Assembly (NCBI GenBank): GCA_037833965.1
Contig: AP031354.1
Coordinates: 9,526,001-9,590,000, forward strand
DNA from: Marchantia polymorpha subsp. ruderalis
Lineage: Eukaryota; Streptophyta; Marchantiopsida; Marchantiales; Marchantiaceae
Length of the DNA stretch: 64,000 nucleotides
Reading direction: 5' to 3'
A model generated the notes under the pieces. The model saw only the letters and a program-made list of their open reading frames with translations. It was not told where the DNA came from and did no database searches. The position numbers and the translations under genes are program-made. This document shows, piece after piece, positions 1 to 11,042 of the stretch. Every line of letters starts with the position of its first letter. The first letter of the stretch is position 1.

Positions 1-1560
1 AGTGACAGATGTCATTCACAGTCCGTCGTGTCTGGTGTGATGTTTGGAGTACATGAGGAACCCGTCCCCAAGTAGTAGCAGCAGCTCCTTGGCCCCATTC
101 TAGGTTTTTCTCGCATTGACGGTTTGCGGTTATTGCGCCACCCCCACCCCTAAAACTGGAGTGCGAAGCAGAGAAGGCCACATGGAGATAAATGTTGGAG
201 CTGAGTCCTCTCTGGCTTAGCAGTCCATAATGTTTGGTGAAGTTTGACGTCGCCATCGAATCTAAAGGTGCCATCTGATGTTCTCCAACGACATGGGACA
301 ACTCTACGCACGAGGTTCTATGGTTTGATTAATTAATTCTTCGAGGGTTAACATTTGGAACGAGGAGCGACGACGACGACGACGAGGAAAAGCGAACCGC
401 AAGTCAGTCGAGTCGAGTCGTGGTGCACTGAGCATGACATGTGCTTCGCCGCGGTTTCTTCCAGCACGAAGCCAGTTCAATTCAACCCAATTCAATCCAA
501 TTCAATTGCAATAGAATGATTATCGATCAATTATTCCTCGGACTTTCGTTCCCAGACGGCCGAGGCAGGAACACGAACACGACCGATGGCCAGTTGGAGT
601 GACGTCGCTTGATTCATAGAAGACCGTGTCATCGCACGTCACAGGCTTCGGAATCCACGGGAAGCACGGTTGCAACGAGAACACACAATCCAGGGCTACC
701 GAGAACGAGAAGGTGCAGCGCAGGGGGGACGTATGGCCGCGGGTGCGCTGTCGCGAGAAGCCGTTTCCGGGCAAAGTTTCGTTTGTCGAGCGAGCGAGGG
801 CCGAGAGATTCACTTCCTTGGGCTTCTGGAACTTCCGGGAGAATGGGAAATTTGTCCGCACTCGGGGACGCGCGGAAGAACGCCCCGCGAGGAGAGTGAC
901 GGTGACCGGGACAACGCGGGGGCCCGGTCGGCAGCGACATGGGGAGACCATAACTTGCCAATTAGACTGACCTCGGGTCCCGAAATATCGAAGCCTTAAT
1001 GGGAACCCTAATCGCGCAGCGCCACGTCGCGGGTGTCAGCCCCGAAGGAGTCCGACGTCAGCACCCACATGCAATCTTGCGAGGTCGCCTGTAACTACCT
1101 GGCTGGCACGGTGGCCGCCTACGTGCGTCGTTCGGGCCAGCATCCCCACACCGACATCATCATCGACGGCGCGCCGTTCCTCGACGCTCGCTCGCCAAGA
1201 TCCGTCCATCGTCGTCCGTCGACTGCCACCGAACTCCGTCCTCTCTGTTCGCAAAAGTCCCAGCTCCTTCCTTCCTTCCATCCATCCATCCTTCCGGGGC
1301 TCTGTTTCCAATAATTTAGTGCCGTCTCCAAGCTCTCGCAGTCGACGGTCGACGAAGTAGGTGACCCACATGAGCCACCACGTTCTCCACTAAATTGTCT
1401 ACCTGATTGGTCCAAGTGCACATCAGACAAAAGGGATGTTAGAACACCACCGTCGTTTGTTTTTCTCGATAAGGATAAAAATGGCCCCCCCCCGCCCCCA
1501 CAATTCACTATTGTGGCGTAGATGGATTAATTAAATGGGCTTGCGGTTGTCTTCTGCAAC
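1..1560. other. No gene recognised; GC-rich flank
   Basis: Open frames occur on both strands between about 300 and 1510, but they overlap each other in GC-rich DNA and none resembles a known protein. The stretch 600-1300 is rich in CpG and has short simple repeats (CATC-type near 1280). It could be the promoter or 5' leader of a gene beyond the left edge. I see nothing that fixes this. Confidence 0.4.
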
Positions 1561-1869
1561 ATTCTGCCCTGTAGAAAATCTTGCATAAATCTGATCCAGT
1601 TCGAGTCTGTGATATCGAAAATTAATTGTTTACGTTTCTGGATGATGAATGCATATTCTCACCATTCTGCCCCGTAGTAAATCTTGCATAAATCTGATCC
1701 AGTTCGAGTCTGTGATATCGAAAGTGAACTATTTATGTTTCTGGAAGTTGAATGAATTTTCTCACTATTCTGCCCTGTAGAAAATCTTGCATAAATCAGA
1801 TCCAGTTCGAGTCTGTGGTATTGAAAACAACTGACTAATGTTTTTAGAAGTTAAATGAATATTTTCACC
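1561..1869. repeat. Three tandem copies of a 103-bp unit
   Basis: Copies begin at 1561, 1664 and 1767, each opening with ATTCTGCCC and sharing the core TAAATC(T/A)GATCCAGTTCGAG. The spacing is exactly 103 bp both times. The last third of each unit is more diverged than the first two thirds. No open frame runs through the array. Confidence 0.9.
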
Positions 1870-2294
1870 ATGCATGTTGTACGCTCTCTTAAATGAATTA
1901 CTAACTAGATCTGCGAGAAACCCTTCGGTGGACTCAAAGATTTTACGTTGCCAAGAAACACGACCGGATGGTTATGTAAATGCCGAAAGTATTAATTGTG
2001 GCAACTACCATCTGAGCACTAACATTGTAACGTTCAAGAACCATAATTCGATATCTGCACGAATGAATGTGTTTGGAAAGGAACTTCTTCTTTTCCTGCT
2101 TCTTTGAGCCTTTTTTATTACTGCTCAAATGCCCTTTTATCTTCGTATGCACGTGACGACGACATCGAATCAGCTCCCTTGGACCGCATGGTGCTGGCTA
2201 GATCACTCGTGCTGCCCGTGCTGCCTACAAAGTTGGAAGCATGGCGATGGATGGAGGAAGAAGATGATGATGAAGATGGTGCACAGTATCTTCT
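1870..2294. other. No gene recognised
   Basis: Only short overlapping frames are present. A small GAT/GAA-type simple repeat lies at about 2255-2280. Nothing resembles a conserved protein. Confidence 0.4.
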
Positions 2295-2555
2295 CCAGCT
2301 TCCCTCGCTGTACTGAGCCATCATCTGCTGCACTCTCTGGATCTGATTACAGTCTGATTACATTTAATGGCATGTGGAAAGATTGGTGGACTTATCTCGA
2401 AGGAATGCTTATCGAGAATTGTTAAGAGTCTATTGTCCAGCTTCCCTCGCTGTACTGAGCAATCATCTGCTGCCCTCTCTGGATCTGATTACATTTAATG
2501 TCATGTGGAAAGATTGGTGTACTTATCTCGAAGGAATGCTTATCGAGAACTGGTA
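2295..2555. repeat. Direct duplication of a ~120-140-bp block
   Basis: Copy 1 is about 2295-2436 and copy 2 about 2437-2555. Both open with CCAGCTTCCCTCGCTGTACT and close with GGAATGCTTATCGAGAA. Copy 1 carries an extra internal CAGTCTGATTA, itself a local duplication. Both copies begin after a CAG and copy 2 ends with GGTAAG, so each could be read as an exon-like unit. No long frame supports a protein. Confidence 0.85.
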
Positions 2556-5500
2556 AGTTGTGTCCAGCCGTAATATTAGCATGCCAGATGTAACTTATGT
2601 TCATAGCTATATTTGACGCATGCTCATGTGCGGGTGTCAATTGCTCTGCAACAATTCGGTGATGTTTCATGGTGTACGGACTGTTTATATATACAAGCAT
2701 TTCCTCAACCCTGACTTATGGATTGAGCCATATATATTGTTATTTGTTGAGTTACACAAAGGAAGCTCAATGCTTTATCAAAAAACAATATCGACCGATC
2801 TCTTTACCTGAAGATGTAGTGATCAAGTGCAACACTTGTTCCAACTTATGGAATTCGTCTTATGATTCAAGATACATACAAAACTTTAAGAAAAATCAAT
2901 TCCAAAAGATTAATAAAAGCTAATCTATTAGACTAAAATGAAATGAAAGAAAAATATAATGTAAATACCACTCTTGATTTTTATACCTGTCATGAAATCA
3001 GTCATTTTATTCAGTTGAGCTTTATGATGACGACTGCTATGTTTCCACTTCCGTGATTGGATGATAAGTGACATCTCCAGTGAACATCATTCTTGACGTG
3101 TCCATTGCAAAACATGAAGCTTTAACGCTCCTTTTTTGTTGTTGTGTCATCCCAATATCTTTCTATCAATGCTCTAGTGAAATTCGATACACTACAAGCC
3201 ATGTTGATTTCAAGCTTCATCAATCATCATCGGAATATGATTGGGTTGTTGTCTACAATTTAGACTAATTATGGAATGGAATTGATTCTAATCTCATCAC
3301 TCAGGCTCTAACTTCATATATCTTATAATACCCAAAGACCTCTGTACTGCTAACAAAAGTCAGCAGTACATAGATGTGTGGATGCAAAAACTTGACACTA
3401 GAATGAAGAGTTACAATGCAAAGATCGAACATCTTTCGCTTTAGCCTTCTTGTCAGTTGAATAAGAATGAGGATTTAGTAATTTAGATTGTGAATTCTAT
3501 ACCTGAATGATTCCGATAGTGATCCCCTCCCTGGTTCATTTGTTAAACTCGAGGCGACTTCTATTCATTTCAAAATTCATAATCTATCTTTAAACCAGGA
3601 GGTTAATGTCGGCAAAGATTTCTGTGAGAAGGAATGACTTAAGGTAGTTCATGACGAAATAGGTCATGGAATATGCGAGAATGTTCAAAATCACAGTTCT
3701 GCAGCTAATATTGGTTCCAGAGAGTTCCATACTACAATCAGTGATACATTTTACTTAGGAATCAAATTAGGATCCACAAAACATGAACAAGCTTATTGAC
3801 ATCGTTCAAAGCAAAGAGTTTGTAGAACTTGATTAAAATTTTTCTTTTTGATACATAGTATAAAATGATTTGGAGGATCGATGTGGACTAATCGAAATCA
3901 ACATGTGTCCACGTTGTGTATTGATGTATGACATGTTGCAAGGTATTTATGCGAGACCATGCGTGATATGTATTCTCATATTATATAATATGGTTTTTAT
4001 CTCTTTACCATTCCAATGCGTACTGACGCATTTCCAATGGTTATTGAGAATTAGCCCTCAGGCTTCATCATTGCACACCTTCGTGAGGTCTTTCCATCCT
4101 TTTTCACACTCTTGCCCCCCAAGTACGCCATTCGACCTCGAAAAGTTTTCTTCAAAGTAAAGTAACATAACATAACATCAAGTGGTGTCTTATCTCGTCC
4201 GTCGTCAAGCATATCGCTCTGCCTCAGAATCTGTCGCAAGCTCATTCTTCCCGTCATTTCGGCCTCGGCTTTTGGTCCAATCTCTCCGACAGCAGGCAAA
4301 GCAAGAACTGAGGAGAGAATAAAATCTGCCAGCGACGAGCGTATCGTTGACTTCACTCGAGACCGAGCTGTGAATCTAGTCCACATCCTGATGCTGTAGC
4401 GCTGACCTCGCGCAACTTACTCTCAGCAAACCAGAACCGAGAGAGCTTACTGCGTTCGTCTGCTCATGTCGTGTCTTTTAGGAGAAAGATGTCCGATCCT
4501 CTGGGTGATGAGGCACATGGAATATCCGCCCTTGCTTTACATGATGACTTCACCTGAAATATACAGTAGCTTGTGAAAAAAGCCTTACGTTGTGTTCCAA
4601 ATACCAGATGGCGGTAAAGAATTTGCGTAGTGTCTGAGTACAATTGATGGTGAGAACCTATGATGACGAATACACAAGCATTCAATTTCAATATGTCATA
4701 ACAATGAGTGCTGTCGATGAGTTTCAAAATTCCACGATGCAGGAATTTTAAGTGATATGCTTGCTGTGCAGTGTGTCCTTCTGGCTTCACCCGAACGTCA
4801 AGAACACACCACGACGATGACGTTGAAGTATGCAGACATAACTAATGATCTGCATTCGTTTCCTCATTACCTGATGTGGATATTGAAAAAGGGGCCATCA
4901 TCGACAGCACACATTCACAGATCCACATAGATATACCCTGCCTTTATTCCATCACGCTTTATAGTTCATTCACGCGGAACAATGATGGTTGTTGAAACAG
5001 TACTGACACACGCATGTACCTTTGCGTGATGGGTGATCTAAACTCTGGTTTCGGAGACTGGTCTCACATCTTTCGCCCAAGGACAATGGACAGATGAGAA
5101 AAATGAAAGTGATCACTGATCTGGTTATACATGGGTGTGTGGATTACACATAACGAGAACCCACAATTTTTTAGAGTATACAACTGCTTGAATCAAGTTC
5201 TCATGTTCGTGTGAAAAGAAAGTCGGAAGAGATAAATCTTTCGACAACTAATGCTTTCACTGCTTCCGTGCCTTGTTTGTTCTGCATTGAAGTCTAGGGG
5301 GAGCCACGGTCTAAGACTGGTCTCAAATTTCTTTGGTCTTGTATCCTACACTGCATCCATAAGCACGTAGCCAGTGAGAACGAGAAACAAGCAACCAGGG
5401 TGATCGGTGTCAAAATCGCCCTTTACGACATTCCAATATGTACACGGCGCAGCAATACGATGTCCAATGTTTACAAAGAACAGCGCCTCCTTCCTAAGTA

Positions 5501-5811
5501 CGCCATCATCCTAAATATTCCAAAGATTCGCCAAAATATGAATGAGGGGCTACAGGTTTTAACAGTCGCAAGGTGAGAACAAGATAACCCTATAATACAT
5601 AAAAAGCCATCCATTCCAGTCTAGTGTTTTGAACACTAGCTGCTGAGAGATTAAGCGCACACATGAGATAGGTTTCTCCAGTATGGCACCTTTACCAAAC
5701 TTAACATTGCCAGAACTTTCTACGCACGTAGCATAACGAAAAGAAGCGGAACTCAAAACAAATGCAAGTTCACAGATTTTTGCTCGAGAATTTACCTGTA
5801 AATCTCAACCA
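2556..5811. other. Gene-poor stretch upstream of the RRP17 3' end
   Basis: About 3.2 kb without a recognisable gene. It is moderately AT-rich with only short frames. The longest are two minus-strand frames at 4051-4386 and 4464-4790, neither of which I recognise. No RNA gene, transposon terminus or array was seen. Confidence 0.4.
4051..4386 (-). CDS. Doubtful hypothetical ORF, 111 codons
   Basis: An uninterrupted minus-strand frame with a basic middle section and no recognisable domain, signal peptide or membrane segment. There is no clear initiation context, and it could be chance or the last exon of an unknown gene. I list it only because it is one of the longer isolated frames in this gap. 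Function cannot be assigned. Confidence 0.12.
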   Translation of the reverse strand: MWTRFTARSRVKSTIRSSLADFILSSVLALPAVGEIGPKAEAEMTGRMSLRQILRQSDMLDDGRDKTPLDVMLCYFTLKKTFRGRMAYLGGKSVKKDGKTSRRCAMMKPEG

Positions 5812-7342
5812 CTACTTTTTCTTCCGCTTCTTGGTTCTTAAATTTCTTGGCACTGTTTTCTCTCGCCTAGACAGCTTTCGAGTTCTCTTCTCTGATTGTG
5901 GCCTCTTCGGCTTTTTGAACTTTGGCTTCTTCACCTTCAGAGCTGGTGCATCCATACCGGCACCGGAGGTCCTAACCTCTTTCTCTTCATCATCATCATC
6001 AGATTCCGGATTGATAGGAGTAATATTCACTACAGTCCTAGTTTCCCGCTCATCATAAGTTATCGTGTCTGCATCAATCACACAAGATCGTTAGTCTTCC
6101 ATCCACACCCATCTTGAGTACAAACTGAATTTGATCATGTTCGTAGGCAACAATGTACAATTTCGTGCAAGACAAGGAGATTACGGGGGTTAAAAGGTGT
6201 CGCTTTCGCTTTCAGAATGTTCGTGAGGTTAACTCAAAAAGTTCACGCAATGTTGGTGCATCGAAAAACCTCAATTCTCCAAATGGTAACTCTCGACACA
6301 TAAACTCTCCACAAGGGGTCTAGTTATTTTGAGATATTAAAACCTTGACGCATGACCAGTATGCTCGAATCAGTGAACATTTAATAAGTTCTTGAAGCTC
6401 AATGGTTGAAGGGTTTACTACCGGTTCAGCAGCTCTACCATTGCGTAATTTTGAAAACACAAAAGTCCGTGAGAAGTGAGAATGTCAACCCCGACATAAA
6501 TGCAGCGCTTCCCGAGTGGATTGGTATATAATTAATGAGCTAAAATTTGTTCTGTCATATACTCCCCACACTACTGTCGATTACCAGGGAGTTATCCAGA
6601 AGGTAACGATAAGAAAGAGCGAACAATTCCCTTATTTTCCAAGTACATAAGAATTGGGAGAACGATGAGATTCACCCCTTACCCGCAATTGTTGTCTCGT
6701 TTGCTTCGACGTCTTCTTCCTCTTCTGCGTCGGCAGCACCGTTCTCCTCTCCTCCTTGGCCTTTCGAAGCTTCTTCTTTCGCTTCCTTCAACGCTTGGCG
6801 CCTCTGATATCAGTGATAGATGCGCACATCTGCTTGTAAGCAAATTCGATTTGATAAGCTGAGCAAGACGATTTCTGTAAAAACAAGAAACCCACGACTG
6901 ATATTCTAGAGACTAGCGGAAGAGAACCACATTCGAGCTGTGGAAAATTGGCAACCGTAGAGTTTTCACAATCATGAAGACCAGAAAAATCACACCAGTA
7001 ATACGCTGTTGTATACGAACCTCTTTCCGATCTTGGAGTCTTTTCTGCCTTTCTTTGATTTGATTTTGTTCAGCCGCAATTTGCCTCCTCTTATTCTTCC
7101 GTTTTCGAAACCCACTCAAAAACTCCCTAAATAACAGCACGTGTATATGAGCATTAGTATCGCACAGCAAATCAAGCAGCTATGGAAAGAGTGACGAAAA
7201 GAAAAGAAACAAGCGTACAGTATCAAACATACTTCCTGGCCTCGTCGTCGAACACCACGACCGAAGTCTTATTGTAACGCGCTCGCTTGGAGAGATGAAA
7301 TTTCTGCACCTCGTCATCTCTCCCATCGTTGTCGTCGTCCAT
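5812..7342 (-). CDS. RRP17: RRP17/NOL12-family nucleolar rRNA-processing protein
   Basis: Four exons on the minus strand: 7233-7342, 7021-7126, 6683-6803 and 5812-6068. They sum to 594 nt, coding for 197 aa, with phases agreeing at every junction. The start is the ATG at 7342, followed by an acidic run (MDDDNDGRDDE). Residues ~28-72 carry the family signature: VVVFDDEARKEFLSGFRKRK, then a strongly basic helix rich in Lys, Arg and Gln, as in yeast Rrp17 and animal NOL12 (Nop25). The middle is acidic (Glu/Asp, ~90-115). The tail is Lys/Arg-rich, consistent with nucleolar targeting. Known members act in pre-60S ribosome assembly; yeast Rrp17 is a 5'-3' exonuclease. The donor of exon 2 (GAG/GTTCGT) is weak, but it is the only one that keeps phase with exon 3. 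Assignment rests on the N-terminal motif; catalytic activity is not evident from sequence. Confidence 0.85.
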
Positions 7343-8442
7343 TTCTGCAGGCCTGCGAAATCAAGCCCGCAATCGTTCCCAGATTCAGAATTGAGGACCT
7401 CAAATCTTCAGCAGCCTAATTTCCGAGATCTCGCTGAGCAAAGTCCTGGACAATCTGCATCCTCAAACCCTAAACCCCCAACATTCAACCAAACGGACCT
7501 CTGTCTCCTTTGTACGACACATTCCATTCTGAGAACTCGTCAAGACTAAACTTTAACGTTCTGGTGAGCCATTCCTCTGTTTGTTATCTCTAACACATAA
7601 CGAATACGTGCTATATCTCCCAAACTCAGTGTGATACTATTAGTCCTATACCTTTGTTCCGTTTCATCTTCTTACTATTTTTTATATTTTTTATTTACTT
7701 TGGCGCCAAGTTACTCATTAGAATACCCGAAATCCCATGATCATGGGAGAGATGTGCACTCTACTAACATTCCCTCCACCGACGTCTCACTACCATTCCA
7801 GTTAGATTGCATTGATTAAACATTAGACATTGTATCTATCCATCTCCCTTTGACTACTGCAGTGATCCATATACAATGTGTGCATCGATATCTCAAATTC
7901 AAACACCACGTTATGGATGCATATCATTTTCTTAGTTTCTAAGTCTACCAAATAGCTCACCCAATGGATGAATTGTTTTGTTGTGGACAATATGAACAAA
8001 TGAGTAAGTTTGATTCTCGGCCAATTTTCCATTCTTTAGAAATCCAACAAACGATATATATGCTCACTAATTTGTCTTGCAACGTAATTCTAATCAATCG
8101 CACATGCTTGTATTGTTGAACAATAGTAATGTATCATCTCTCTTCATCATCATATGATGTAGGTTCATACACTCTAGTCTTACATGTGTTGTTATATAAT
8201 AAAAATTAAGATTCTGCTCTAGTTTGGGATACCAAATTCTCATGATTCGTCTTATATACTTAGTGATGTGACTATAAATAGTTAGAGACCAATATGGGAT
8301 CCAAAAGGTTAAAAGCTGACAAACACAATACAAGCGAAAACCAAAAACAAGGGAAACGATCCCAAAAATCAATCCGTAGCTAGTGCCAAGAGCACTAGAA
8401 CAATAACTTATAATATAACAATCTAAATAAAAAAGAAACTAA
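7343..8442. other. No gene recognised
   Basis: This holds the presumed promoter of the RRP17 gene (read leftward from 7342) followed by AT-rich DNA. A perfect 14-bp palindrome, CCCATGATCATGGG, lies at about 7733-7746. Short frames have no recognisable similarity. Confidence 0.4.
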
Positions 8443-9245
8443 CTATAATAAAGAATAGAAATTCTCTACATCTATATTATGAGCAAGCCTAATGTCTTTA
8501 TACATAAAACAAGTAACAAATTTATGCTCTTCATTCTCAATGTATCCATCGGCACATAATCTACAACTACGTTCACTCCTATCAATATTAAGCCAACGTA
8601 CTTCCTCAATTTCAAGCCTATGAGATTTAGTTCTATGCCTAGCAATAATATGACGTAAGGACGTAGACATTATTGCAAGTAGTTAATACTGTTCACAATA
8701 AACAAGCATAGGATTCACATGAAGTTGATAAAATTGCATCTTGGTGCCGCGTTTGCTCCAAATAGTGTTCAAAAACTCTTCCTTTAGACGTTCACGTAAT
8801 GCTATAGTAACCAATCGCGTTCCGTCACATTTCACCTCAAAGACCAAGTTATCACATCTGCTAACCATCCTTTGGCACGTATAGCACTCAAAGTTTGAGA
8901 AGTAATGCAAGAAGCATCAAGATATCTCACCGTTATGATGTAAGTGATAGTCAAGTATAGAGCTTCAGCCTCTAGAGGTAAACAACATGTTTCCTTCACC
9001 TCTTCCTTCTTAGATTGAGGTAGATCAAAAATTCTCACATTCTTTCTACGAGCAAATTCAATAGCCTTTTCAATCTCTTGTTTTCGACAGAAAGAGATAT
9101 GAGCAGACTTGGTGGCTTCAGCATAAGATTTCATCTTCACCTCTAGACCTTCAACCACTTCATGCAATCTAGAAGTAGCAACAATGTGAGCTTGAGAACC
9201 AACTTTCTCATGAGTGTCCTCTACGTGTTCTGAAATATCAACCAT
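8443..9245 (-). mobile_element. LINE-like retrotransposon relic
   Basis: Three short minus-strand frames lie next to each other. The upstream one (8832-9245) has a coiled-coil-like start, then KSYAEATK and KNVRIFDLPQSKKEEV, which recall the RNA-binding part of LINE ORF1 proteins. The last one (8443-8670) contains CRLC, then H and C spaced as in the zinc-binding tail (zf-RVT) at the end of many LINE reverse transcriptases. No reverse transcriptase core is seen between them, so this would be a heavily deleted copy. The assignment is inference from short motifs. An ordinary degraded gene is the alternative. Confidence 0.4.
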
Positions 9246-10796
9246 GATCTTTTTAAAACTTCAACTCCCAAATTTCATATTTAGCAACAATTAAAGAAAA
9301 AAATGTGTACCTTGAATTTTGCACAGAGTACTTTCAACTCTTCCAAAACCGTTTGAAGAAGATTGAGTATCAAATTGTCTTGAGAAGCCATCATGTGAAT
9401 GTTTTCAAAAAACTCGAGACTCCAATATGTCTCAACTTCGTTCTCCAAATTGTGTTCAGCCTTCAATTTTGCATGCTTGTGCTTCCTGCCCAGCTCCAAG
9501 CTCCCACAAAGTTTTAGGTCGAAAACACTCTCCACTCCGAAGTAAAGCCCCTACAAGATTCGGCTCTCTCCTCTCAAAAAGCTCAAACCTCCAAGACGTC
9601 TCAACTTTGTGCTCCGAATTGCGTTCAGTCTGAGATTTTGCAGGCTTGTGTGCCCTGCCCAACTTCAACTTTTCACAAAGTTTCAGGTCCAGTGCACACC
9701 TAATTTCTAAGAAATAGCTTCCCTAAAAATTGACTCTCCTGCTCTTACATCTTGAAACTTGAAACTCAAAATTAGACGCACTCTAACTTAAGAACTCTGT
9801 TTGATCTGAAAATTGAAAAGCTACAGCGCCCTGCCTTACCTCACAATGACACAAAATTTCAGTCCTCGTTCACAAAGCCCAAAGCTCCGGCCCCTGCAAG
9901 ATTTGGCCATCCCCTCTCAAAAAGCTCAAACCTCCATGAGGTCTCAACTTTGTGCCTCCAATTGCGTTCGGTTTGAGATTTTGCACGCTTGTGCGCCCTG
10001 TTCAATTTCAACTTCTCACAAAGTTTCAGGTTGAATGCACATCCAAGCTTGAAGAAGTATCTCCCGGAAAAATTGACTCTCTTGACCTCAAATCTTGAAA
10101 CTTGAAACTCAAAACTCAAAATTGAACGCACTCTATTTTTAAAACTTGGTTCAATTTAAAAATTGACAAGCTACAGCGCTTTGACTAACCTCACAATGTC
10201 GCAAAATTTCAGGCACGGTTCACACTTCAGGCCAAAGTTACGGTCCCTTCAAGATTTGGCCATCCACTATCAAAAAACTCAAATCTCCAAGACATTTCAA
10301 CTTCGTGCTTTGAATTGCGTTTGATATGAGATTTTGCATGCTCGTGCGCCATGTTGAATTTCAACTTCCCACAAAGTTTCAAGTCCAGTGCACATCCAAC
10401 CTCAAAGGAAGATCTCACGTAAAAATTGACTCTCTTGCGCTTAAATCTTAAAATTCAAAGCTCGAAACTCAAAATTGGACGCACTCTGTCTTTGATACTC
10501 CGTTCAATATGAAAATTGACAAGCTACAGCGCCTTGCATATTCTCACAATGGCACTAAATTTTAGGCCTGGTTCACATTCCAGCCCGGAGTTACGGCCCT
10601 TGCAAGATTTGGCCATACCATTTCAAAAAGCTCAAACCTCCAAGACGTCTCACTTTGTGCTCCAAATTTGTTTGGTCTAAGATTTTGCAAGCTCATGCGC
10701 TCTATCCAACTGTAACCATCTTTAGTTAGTTAGAACTAAAGTAGAGGTTACTCTAAATATTGATGTAGATACTTTAGTGTGCACTAGTCATAGCAA

Positions 10797-10966
10797 CCAC
10801 GTCAGCGATCCGCACACTTGGTAGGTACAGAGTGGATGTGTTAGTTGACAGTGCCACGTCAGCAATCCGTGTGCTTGTAGGTAAGGATTGAGTGTGTTAG
10901 TTAGTGTGTTAGTTGGGTGCGCCACGTCAGCGATCCGTGTGCTTGTTAGGGTTATCCGCCACGTCA
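10797..10966 (+). promoter_or_regulatory. Four CCACGTCA (bZIP-type) sites in the LTR
   Basis: CCACGTCA occurs at 10797-10804, 10854-10861, 10922-10929 and 10959-10966, each within a longer repeat GCCACGTCAGC(G/A)ATCCGTG. The reverse complement TGACGTGG is a known plant bZIP binding sequence (hybrid of G-box and C-box). Their place upstream of the TATA box suggests an LTR enhancer. Function is inferred. Confidence 0.6.
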
Positions 10967-11034
10967 GCCATCCACTATGAGTGGGTTGGATGGTGGGGAT
11001 TAGATCTTATCACCTTGTACTTCTTGGTGAGAGC

Positions 11035-11042
11035 TATATAAG
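11035..11042 (+). promoter_or_regulatory. TATA box of the solo LTR
   Basis: TATATAAG lies about 90 bp before the LTR 3' end and 70 bp after the last CCACGTCA repeat, as expected for an LTR core promoter read on the plus strand. Confidence 0.6.

Noticed and set aside
609-1508. Several 90-140-codon frames on both strands
   Set aside because: They overlap each other in GC-rich DNA, have no recognisable domain and show the low-complexity composition expected of chance frames.
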